DNA of 64,000 nt from the NCBI GenBank assembly GCA_964513075.1, contig CAZELR010000019.1:3578-67577 (forward strand), given 5' to 3'. This stretch comes from DAOUBP01 sp964513075 (GTDB taxonomy: Bacteria > Chloroflexota > Anaerolineae > CG2-30-64-16). A program made the position numbers and the translations under genes. Of the stretch, positions 57,757 to 64,000 are shown piece by piece; position 1 is the stretch's first letter; each line of letters opens with the position of its first letter. The notes under the pieces were generated by a model. That model was not told the origin of the DNA. It saw only the letters and a program-made list of their open reading frames with translations, and made no database searches.

Positions 57757-58796
57757 GAATGTGCTCTTTTGGCGGTCAGGACATGATTCAGCACCACGGC
57801 GAACAGCAGCACGGTGCCCTTGGCGACGACTTGCCAGTACGAAGGAATAACGGTCATCAAACCGGTGGTCACGCACACGATGATCAAGGCGCCCACCATC
57901 GTCTTGGCCACGGATCCCTCGCCGCCCGCGAAAGATGTGCCGCCCAGCAGCACCGCGATGATGCAGTCCATTTCCATGCCGTCACCCGAAAGTGGATCCC
58001 CCAGAGACATATAGCTTGCCCGCGCCACCCCGGCCGCGGCGGCGAAGAATCCGACAATGACGTACAGGATCCAAACGTACTTCACGGCGTTGATGCCCGA
58101 GAGCTCCGCCGCGGTCCGGTTGCCGCCGATCGCCGCAGCGTATTTGCCGAGGATCGTCTTCCGCTGCACGACGACGAGCGCGACGATGATGGCGATTGCG
58201 ATGAAGAAGGCCCACGGCAGTCCGAGGAAGGCATCCTGGCGAGCGTAGCTGTTGATCATGCCGGGCATTTTCTGCGTGGCGGTGCTCTTGATTGCAGAGG
58301 TGCCGTCCGGCACGATGAGCAGGGCAATGCCCTTGAAGAGATTCAGCGTCACCAGGGTGGCAATCACCGGCGTGATGCGGAGCTTCATGACGTTGAAGCC
58401 GTTGAGCAGGCCCATCGCAATCCCTAAGACCAGCGTGATCAGAAAGGCCGGGACGAAGGCAAAGCCGTTGAGGATCATCAGGCTGAATACCACCGCACTG
58501 AGGCTCATTGCGCTGCCGACGGAGAGGTCGATGTAGCCTGAGATCATCAGCAGGGTGAACGCGCCGCTCAAGGTCAAGATCGGCGCCGAGACACGCAGCA
58601 TGTTGATCACGCTGTCCCGGCTCAGGAAGGCGCCGCGGCCGAACAACCCCACTTCGTTGACCTTGACCAGGCTGAAGGCCACGACGATCACCAGCAAGAC
58701 CACGTAGATATAGTATTTCTTGACAGCCGCCCGCAAGGCCTCTGACCGATCGTTCTCACCCGAGGTTTTGCGCACCTTCGCCTGGCTTGTTGTCAT
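57753..58796 (-). CDS. Sugar ABC transporter permease (RbsC-like)
   Basis: A 347-residue membrane permease of the CUT2 (ribose/xylose) type. The ATG at 58796 follows AAAGGAGAG. It has about eight to ten helices, with the conserved LMISGYIDLSVGSAMSLSAV block early on and GDPLSGDGMEMDCIIAVLLG then GTSFAGGEGSVAKTMVGALI late. It forms a heteromeric or paired channel with the permease at 58832-59866, energised by the ATPase. It is the last transporter gene and overlaps the UlaE-like gene. Confidence 0.94.
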   Translation of the reverse strand: MTTSQAKVRKTSGENDRSEALRAAVKKYYIYVVLLVIVVAFSLVKVNEVGLFGRGAFLSRDSVINMLRVSAPILTLSGAFTLLMISGYIDLSVGSAMSLSAVVFSLMILNGFAFVPAFLITLVLGIAMGLLNGFNVMKLRITPVIATLVTLNLFKGIALLIVPDGTSAIKSTATQKMPGMINSYARQDAFLGLPWAFFIAIAIIVALVVVQRKTILGKYAAAIGGNRTAAELSGINAVKYVWILYVIVGFFAAAAGVARASYMSLGDPLSGDGMEMDCIIAVLLGGTSFAGGEGSVAKTMVGALIIVCVTTGLMTVIPSYWQVVAKGTVLLFAVVLNHVLTAKRAHS

Positions 58797-58831
58797 GAGG
58801 CTCTCCTTTATCTTGTTCGTCGGGGACGCCG

Positions 58832-59866
58832 CTAGCGTCGGCTCCGCCGATCCAGGGCCCAGCGTTGTGCCAGGATCGCGACGAAGGTCACGACGGCCTT
58901 GAGCGTGAACTGCCAGTCGGGTGACAGCAGCAGGCCGGTAGCTGCCGTTGTCATTACCGAGAGCAGGATGGCGCCGACGAACATGCCGAGCACCGATCCA
59001 AACCCGCCCGCGATGCTCACGCCGCCCAGCAGAGTCACCACCAATGCGTCGAATTCGTAGCCCATGGCGCGGCCCGATAAACCAGCCTTATACTCCGAGG
59101 TGAGCAGGATGCCGGTGATGCCGGCGAGCAGCGCGCTGAGGATGTAGAGGAGCGCGAGCTGGCGCGTCACCTTGACGCCAGACAGTCGGGCCGCCTCCTG
59201 GTTCGCGCCGATCAGGTAGGTGCGCCGCCCTGGCACCGTTTTGCGCTCGAAGATGAAGGCGATGATCAAGAGAACCACCATGATCAGGACCGAGATCTTG
59301 AGCGTGGTGCCCGGGATGGCCGCGTTCCCGATGACGCCGAATACGTCCGGCAGACTCGTGTTCCGCTGCGCGCCCCGGGTGACGACCTGTCCGATACCGC
59401 GGGCCAGCATCATGGTCCCGAGTGTGACGATGATGGAGGGCACCTTGAGCTTCGTGACGAAAAATGCGTTGAGCCCGCCGACACCCATCGCGCACAGCAG
59501 CGCAAGTGCAACCGCGACGCCGTAGGGAAAGCCCAACCCATTGGCCAGCACATTCCGCGATACATTCGATGCCTGGGCAAAGTACACCGAGAGGACGCCG
59601 GTCATTGCGATCACCCCACCGACCGACATGTCGAAGTTTCCGGTGATCAGCAGGAAGGTGACGCCGATGCCGATGATGACGATGTACCAGTTGTTCGTCA
59701 GAATGTTGATGATGTTTTTTGGCGTAAAGAAGTTGGGCACGAACAGGCAGAAGACGAGGAACAGGACGACGAGCACGCCGATCATGAACAGGGTGATAAA
59801 CGTCTCGTTGCTCATCCGGCTGAGCGCGCTGCCCTTCGGCGCCGGTTTGGTTGTTTCAGCGTTCAT
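58832..59866 (-). CDS. Sugar ABC transporter permease (RbsC-like)
   Basis: A 344-residue CUT2 permease. The ATG at 59866 overlaps the ATPase stop by four bases and has GAGGGAGGG upstream. The conserved block is FLLITGNFDMSVGGVIAMTG, and the later GYEFDALVVTLLGGVSIAGG precedes FGSVLGMFVGAILLSV. It is 35 bp ahead of the second permease gene. Two permeases of this class, rather than one homodimer, are common in CUT2 systems for pentoses and L-sugars. Confidence 0.94.
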   Translation of the reverse strand: MNAETTKPAPKGSALSRMSNETFITLFMIGVLVVLFLVFCLFVPNFFTPKNIINILTNNWYIVIIGIGVTFLLITGNFDMSVGGVIAMTGVLSVYFAQASNVSRNVLANGLGFPYGVAVALALLCAMGVGGLNAFFVTKLKVPSIIVTLGTMMLARGIGQVVTRGAQRNTSLPDVFGVIGNAAIPGTTLKISVLIMVVLLIIAFIFERKTVPGRRTYLIGANQEAARLSGVKVTRQLALLYILSALLAGITGILLTSEYKAGLSGRAMGYEFDALVVTLLGGVSIAGGFGSVLGMFVGAILLSVMTTAATGLLLSPDWQFTLKAVVTFVAILAQRWALDRRSRR

Positions 59867-61386
59867 TCGCCCTCCCTCGGCGCACCGTTGGCGGCTGTCG
59901 CCACACCGCTCACCGCGTGCATGATCATTTCGCTGTCGACATCACAGCCGTTACGGATCGTCTCCTTCATGGCGCCATCGTAGAGGAGGTAGATCGTGTC
60001 GCAGATGTTGATCACCTCCGGGAGCTCGGAGGAGAAGATCATGATCGACTTGCCGGCTGCGGCGAGTTGGCGGATGATGCCATAGATCTCGCTCTTGGCG
60101 CCAACGTCGATACCGCGCGTGGGTTCATCCAACATCAACAGATCGGCATCGGCAAACAGACACTTCGAAAGCACCACCTTCTGCTGGTTGCCGCCCGATA
60201 GTTGCGCGGCCTCCTTTTCGATGCTGCTTGTTGCAATCCGCAGCTTGTCGATATATTCGAGCGTGACCTCCCGCTCCTGGGCTCCGTTGATGAACCCGCC
60301 ACGAGAAATCTTCTTCATATTCATTACCGGTACGTTGCCGCGGATCGTCAAAATGGTGAAGAGGCCCTGCGAACGACGTTCTTCCGGCACCAGTGCAATC
60401 CCGGCCTGAATCACCCGATCCGGCGACGTGGCGAGTTTCTTCCCGTTGAAAATGACTTCACCTTCGTACGCGTCGGCCCCGTAAATCGCCCGCGCCAGCT
60501 CGGTCTTGCCTGCGCCGACGAGGCCATAGAAGCCGACGATCTCCCCGCGCCTGGCCTCGAAGGAGATGTCCTGCAACTTCTGATTTGAGAGATGGCGCAC
60601 CGCGAGAATGATGTCGTCGCAATCGCGTTCCCGTGGGGTGTATTGCTCGAAGACCGTCTTGCCGATCATCATTTTGATCAGCTCGGAGCGGTCCTTGACC
60701 TGTGATAAGGGTTTGGTGTCGACGTGGCGGCCGTCACGCATGACCGTCACAGTGTCACCCAGCTCGAAGATCTCATCCAGGCGGTGGGAGATGTAAATGA
60801 CCGTAACGTTGCGCTCGCGCAAGCCGCGAATGATCTTGAACAGCCGGGCGATCTCCCCCTCGGAGAGCGCGGCGGTCGGCTCATCCATGATGATGATGTC
60901 GGCCTCGCTCGCGACCGCCTTGGCGATTTCTACGATCTGTTTCTTGGCGACACTGAGGGTTGAGACCAGTTGTCCGGGGCGGATCGAGGGCTCGAGGCTG
61001 TTCATGACGGCCACGATCTTGTTGACCTTATCCGTTTTCCGCAGGAACCCCAACTTGGTGTCCTCGATGCCCAGCGTAAGGTTCTCCTCGACGGTGAGTT
61101 GATCCACGACGTTGAGTTCCTGGAAGAGCGTGCTGATGCCTGCCAGTTTGGCCTCGCCCGTGTTGTGTGCGACGAAGTCTTGCCCGTTGAGGCGGATCGT
61201 ACCGCTGGTGCGCTGATAGGCGCCCGTGAGGATTTTGATCAGCGTGCTTTTTCCTGCGCCGTTCTCGCCGACGAGGCAGTGGACGGTGTTGCGTTTGATG
61301 TCGAAACTGACATTGTTGACCGCCCGTACGCTCGGAAAGTCTTTAACCAGGTCCCTGATTTCGAGAACGTTGTCTGTCAGTTCCAT
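59863..61386 (-). CDS. Sugar ABC transporter ATP-binding protein (RbsA/XylG-like)
   Basis: A 507-residue double ATPase of the CUT2 class. The ATG at 61386 (MELTDNVLEIRDLVKDFPSV) follows GGAGGG. Domain 1 has Walker A GENGAGKST at about residues 39-47, signature LSVAKKQIVEIAKAV and Walker B IIIMDEPTAALSEGE. Domain 2 has a degenerate Walker A (GLVGAGKTELARAIYG), signature LSGGNQQKVVLSKCL and LLMLDEPTRGIDVGAKSEIY, as usual for this family where only one site is fully active. It follows the binding-protein gene after a 160-bp gap with hairpins. Confidence 0.95.
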   Translation of the reverse strand: MELTDNVLEIRDLVKDFPSVRAVNNVSFDIKRNTVHCLVGENGAGKSTLIKILTGAYQRTSGTIRLNGQDFVAHNTGEAKLAGISTLFQELNVVDQLTVEENLTLGIEDTKLGFLRKTDKVNKIVAVMNSLEPSIRPGQLVSTLSVAKKQIVEIAKAVASEADIIIMDEPTAALSEGEIARLFKIIRGLRERNVTVIYISHRLDEIFELGDTVTVMRDGRHVDTKPLSQVKDRSELIKMMIGKTVFEQYTPRERDCDDIILAVRHLSNQKLQDISFEARRGEIVGFYGLVGAGKTELARAIYGADAYEGEVIFNGKKLATSPDRVIQAGIALVPEERRSQGLFTILTIRGNVPVMNMKKISRGGFINGAQEREVTLEYIDKLRIATSSIEKEAAQLSGGNQQKVVLSKCLFADADLLMLDEPTRGIDVGAKSEIYGIIRQLAAAGKSIMIFSSELPEVINICDTIYLLYDGAMKETIRNGCDVDSEMIMHAVSGVATAANGAPREGE

Positions 61387-61457
61387 AAGTGCCCTCCGGC
61401 CTACGGAGCTATCGTCGAACAGGTGCGCCCGCTCCCTTGAGGCCTGGTCTTGTGGGT

Positions 61458-61489
61458 GGGAGGGGGCCACATGACGGTGCCCCCCTCCC
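61458..61489. repeat. Hairpin before the ATPase gene
   Basis: GGGAGGGGGC (61458-61467) and GCCCCCCTCCC (61479-61489) are complements with one extra C. Together with the palindrome at 61511-61540 it fills the gap between the binding protein and the ATPase. Confidence 0.6.
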
Positions 61490-61510
61490 TAGAGACTTTC
61501 GGTTTTCATA

Positions 61511-61540
61511 CGCCACTGGCCGGCATGCCGGCCAGTGGCG
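61511..61540. repeat. 30-bp perfect palindrome between binding-protein and ATPase genes
   Basis: CGCCACTGGCCGGCA and its exact complement lie back to back with no spacer, 6 bp after the binding-protein stop on the minus strand. Such stems after a binding-protein gene often protect its mRNA or reduce read-through, giving more binding protein than membrane parts. No long T-run follows. Confidence 0.82.
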
Positions 61541-61546
61541 TGCGTC

Positions 61547-63667
61547 TTACTTGATATTGGTGCCGAACTGCTTGTTGAGCCAGGTTGCGGCTTCGGCCTG
61601 CGGCATGGTGTAGAAGCTGATGTCATAGGCCTTGTAGAACTGCTCGACGGCCGGCTGCGATGTCATCGGGGTCTTGCCCGCGGCGACGTCCATGATCAGG
61701 TCGATGCGGCCCTGGGCGGTCTCGATGGGCGGCAGGCCCATGGAGAACTTCAGCGAGCTGTTCGGATCGTAGACCAGCTTGTACTCGGTCTCGTCGAAGT
61801 CCACGCTGGCCACGATTTCCGTCAGAGGTTTGCCGGCGGCCATCTTGCCGCGGCCCGCTTCCGTCAACCCGGCCATCGTTCCCACGGTCAGGTTCGACGC
61901 CTCGGAGTAGATCAGGTTCACCTCAGGATGCTGGGTCACCAGGTCCTTGATGATCTGCTTCGCGGCATCGGCGCCCTTGCTTGCATCCTGGCAGCCCAGG
62001 TCCTTCGCGGCCGGATCCACCGACAACACACCCTTCACGAACGGATCGGTGCGGCCCGACTTCACTTCGACGTGGTTCGGCCAACCCAACTGCACCATCA
62101 CGATCGGCTTGTCGGGGTTCGCTGCCTTCCACTGCTTGGCCATCTCCGCGCCCATTGCAAACGACACGCCTGCTTCGTCGCTGCGGGCCACCGGGATGCC
62201 GCTGTCGCCCAGCGGGCTGAAGAACGAGGTCATCACGATGCCCTTCTTCAGCGCCTCTTGCACCGCCGGCTTCACCGTCTCGTAGTCCCAGATGTGCAGC
62301 GTTGCGGCATCCATGCCCTGCGCCATGATCTGGTCCACGTTCGCGGTCATCGTCGCGGAATCCGACTTGCCGTCGAAGATGAACACCTCGGCGCCGTACT
62401 TCTCTTTGGCGTACTTCTGCGCTTCGGTTGCCTGTCCCTGGTGGAACACGTTCGTCATGTCCGAGACGAAGAATGCGATCTTCATCGGCTTGTCCGTCGC
62501 CGGCTTGTAGGGTGACGCCGCGGCTGCCGTGGGGACGGGCAGGCTGGTGCCGAACTGCTTGTTGAGCCAGGTTGCGGCTTCGGCCTGCGGCATGGTGTAG
62601 AAGCTGATGTCATAGGCCTTGTAGAACTGCTCGACGGCCGGCTGCGATGTCATCGGGGTCTTGCCCGCGGCGACGTCCATGATCAGGTCGATGCGGCCCT
62701 GGGCGGTCTCGATGGGCGGCAGGCCCATGGAGAACTTCAGCGAGCTGTTCGGATCGTAGACCAGCTTGTACTCGGTCTCGTCGAAGTCCACGCTGGCCAC
62801 GATTTCCGTCAGAGGTTTGCCGGCGGCCATCTTGCCGCGGCCCGCTTCCGTCAACCCGGCCATCGTTCCCACGGTCAGGTTCGACGCCTCGGAGTAGATC
62901 AGGTTCACCTCAGGATGCTGGGTCACCAGGTCCTTGATGATCTGCTTCGCGGCATCGGCGCCCTTGCTTGCATCCTGGCAGCCCAGGTCCTTCGCGGCCG
63001 GATCCACCGACAACACACCCTTCACGAACGGATCGGTGCGGCCCGACTTCACTTCGACGTGGTTCGGCCAACCCAACTGCACCATCACGATCGGCTTGTC
63101 GGGGTTCGCTGCCTTCCACTGCTTGGCCATCTCCGCGCCCATTGCAAACGACACGCCTGCTTCGTCGCTGCGGGCCACCGGGATGCCGCTGTCGCCCAGC
63201 GGGCTGAAGAACGAGGTCATCACGATGCCCTTCTTCAGCGCCTCTTGCACCGCCGGCTTCACCGTCTCGTAGTCCCAGATGTGCAGCGTTGCGGCATCCA
63301 TGCCCTGCGCCATGATCTGGTCCACGTTCGCGGTCATCGTCGCGGAATCCGACTTGCCGTCGAAGATGAACACCTCGGCGCCGTACTTCTCTTTGGCGTA
63401 CTTCTGCGCTTCGGTTGCCTGTCCCTGGTGGAACACGTTCGTCATGTCCGAGACGAAGAATGCGATCTTCATCGGCTTGTCCGTCGCCGGCTTGTACTCA
63501 GTCGCCGCCGGCGCAGCCGGCTCGGGGGCCTTGGCCGGTTCAGCCGGCGCGGCCGGAGCTTGGGTTGCTGCGGGCGCCGGGGCGGGCGTTGCGGCTGGGG
63601 CGCAGGCGGATAGTGCGAAGCTGGCCACCAGCAAGACGGTCAACAGAGTGAACAGGGTCTTCTTCAT
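61547..63667 (-). CDS. Sugar ABC transporter substrate-binding lipoprotein with two identical binding domains
   Basis: A 706-residue family 4 (RbsB-like) binding protein, about twice the usual length. The ATG at 63667 follows GAGGAG. The signal peptide ends in a lipobox with C22 (FALSACAPA), followed by an Ala/Pro linker. Residues 58-374 and 387-703 are the same complete ligand-binding domain (KPMKIAFFVSDMTNVFHQGQ to AATWLNKQFGT), read by eye as identical in protein and DNA. Between them is a 12-residue linker (LPVPTAAAAS core) not found elsewhere in the gene. The protein ends NIK. Both domains include the hinge and sugar-site stretches (VEVKSGRTDPFVKGVLSVDP). This would place two binding sites on one lipid anchor, unless it is an assembly artefact. 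Confidence 0.9.
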   Translation of the reverse strand: MKKTLFTLLTVLLVASFALSACAPAATPAPAPAATQAPAAPAEPAKAPEPAAPAATEYKPATDKPMKIAFFVSDMTNVFHQGQATEAQKYAKEKYGAEVFIFDGKSDSATMTANVDQIMAQGMDAATLHIWDYETVKPAVQEALKKGIVMTSFFSPLGDSGIPVARSDEAGVSFAMGAEMAKQWKAANPDKPIVMVQLGWPNHVEVKSGRTDPFVKGVLSVDPAAKDLGCQDASKGADAAKQIIKDLVTQHPEVNLIYSEASNLTVGTMAGLTEAGRGKMAAGKPLTEIVASVDFDETEYKLVYDPNSSLKFSMGLPPIETAQGRIDLIMDVAAGKTPMTSQPAVEQFYKAYDISFYTMPQAEAATWLNKQFGTSLPVPTAAAASPYKPATDKPMKIAFFVSDMTNVFHQGQATEAQKYAKEKYGAEVFIFDGKSDSATMTANVDQIMAQGMDAATLHIWDYETVKPAVQEALKKGIVMTSFFSPLGDSGIPVARSDEAGVSFAMGAEMAKQWKAANPDKPIVMVQLGWPNHVEVKSGRTDPFVKGVLSVDPAAKDLGCQDASKGADAAKQIIKDLVTQHPEVNLIYSEASNLTVGTMAGLTEAGRGKMAAGKPLTEIVASVDFDETEYKLVYDPNSSLKFSMGLPPIETAQGRIDLIMDVAAGKTPMTSQPAVEQFYKAYDISFYTMPQAEAATWLNKQFGTNIK
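61558..62509. repeat. Direct repeat, copy coding the C-terminal binding domain
   Basis: 952 bp that recur at 62545-63496 with an offset of 987 bp. No difference was found when the two were compared by eye. Confidence 0.9.
62545..63496. repeat. Direct repeat, copy coding the N-terminal binding domain
   Basis: The second copy of the 952-bp unit. A unique 35-bp spacer (62510-62544) separates it from the first, so the copies are not directly abutting. Confidence 0.9.
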
Positions 63668-63826
63668 TTTGAGATGTCTCCTCTTTGCTCCATGAATTTG
63701 GTTCTCGTGAAGACGTTGATTTTGGAAAACGAGTGCCTGCGAGCAGTTTCACCTCCTTCACCCGGGCCGCGCTTTTGTCCGGGTCTACAATGGGGCTCAT
63801 CTTACCCAGGTGATCCCCCGCGCTTG

Positions 63827-64000
63827 TCAGAACCCACTAACGTCCTGCGCCAGCCCGTATACCAACATCTCGGAGACGCAGCCGCCCTTCGTCAGGGCGC
63901 AGGTCTGGTACACCATGTCGGCGAAGTGTTCGGGCCGCACGGCCAGCTCTTCGTCCCACTCGAATTTATTGACGCCGGCTGCCGCGGCCTGGAAGCCGGT
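63827..64000 (-). CDS. C-terminal end of an unidentified protein (5' part outside window)
   Basis: The last 57 residues and stop (63827-63829) of a minus-strand gene are visible: TGFQAAAAGVNKFEWDEELA, then VRPEHFADMVYQTCALTKGG, then CVSEMLVYGLAQDVSGF. I do not recognise the family from this tail. It lies 160 bp ahead of the binding-protein gene on the same strand and so is probably the next gene of the sugar cluster, perhaps an enzyme. The open frame matches codon use of its neighbours. Confidence 0.65.
   Translation of the reverse strand, partial: TGFQAAAAGVNKFEWDEELAVRPEHFADMVYQTCALTKGGCVSEMLVYGLAQDVSGF

Noticed and set aside
61558..63496. Direct repeat as an insertion sequence or composite transposon
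   Set aside because: The repeated unit is exactly the binding-domain code, with no transposase or terminal inverted repeats.

Overview
The window is GC-rich, densely coded bacterial chromosome. The gene families (lipoprotein-anchored ABC sugar-binding proteins with Ala/Pro/Thr or Val/Glu linkers, a BTAD-ATPase regulator, an NapH-like ferredoxin, UROD-like proteins in sugar operons) and the many short dispersed palindromes suggest an anaerobic or facultative member of the Chloroflexota, Anaerolineae-like. That assignment is inference; no rRNA or tRNA gene was seen.

Layout. 0-9.5 kb: end of a cytidylate-kinase-like gene, a large BTAD/AAA/TPR regulator, a DoxX-like membrane protein, a decayed hypB remnant, a SulP transporter, a DNA photolyase and a TIGR01777 epimerase-like protein. 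9.5-21.9 kb: a plus-strand amino-acid fermentation block with glutamate dehydrogenase, an amidohydrolase and the ornithine pathway genes ord, ortA, ortB, oraS, oraE, a GlmL-like reactivase and orr. Together these would take L-ornithine to D-ornithine, 2,4-diaminopentanoate, 2-amino-4-oxopentanoate and then alanine plus acetyl-CoA. A membrane protein of unknown function sits inside the block. 21.9-31.2 kb: a two-component system with a secreted protein, an NapH-like 4Fe-4S membrane protein with a small partner, OsmC, a radical SAM protein, a VOC fusion, a cysteine hydrolase, plsY and a family 2 glycosyltransferase.

31.2-48 kb: two convergent operons, each led by a LacI regulator with a clear promoter and operator. 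The plus-strand one carries two permeases, a binding protein, a GH78 alpha-L-rhamnosidase and a GH3 enzyme. The minus-strand one carries a binding protein, two permeases and a GH3 enzyme with a PA14-like insert. Their ends are 14 bp apart. 48.4 kb: a small double zinc-ribbon protein.

49-64 kb: one long minus-strand sugar cluster with an RbsABC-type transporter, an UlaE-like L-ribulose-5-phosphate 3-epimerase, a class II aldolase/epimerase, a UROD-like protein, FucK-like and LyxK-like kinases, a NagD-like HAD phosphatase, a SorC regulator and an SMP-30 lactonase. It fits uptake and breakdown of L-sugars such as L-fucose, L-xylulose or L-lyxose. Its binding protein is unusual: it holds two seemingly identical copies of the whole ligand-binding domain, encoded by a 952-bp direct repeat.

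The main structural theme beyond the genes is short palindromic and low-complexity repeats. They fill most gaps of the ornithine block and have also entered reading frames in phase: the amidohydrolase, the GlmL-like protein, OraE and the PA14-type GH3 each carry one. Two of these insertions encode the same peptide, VGAGSPRP.
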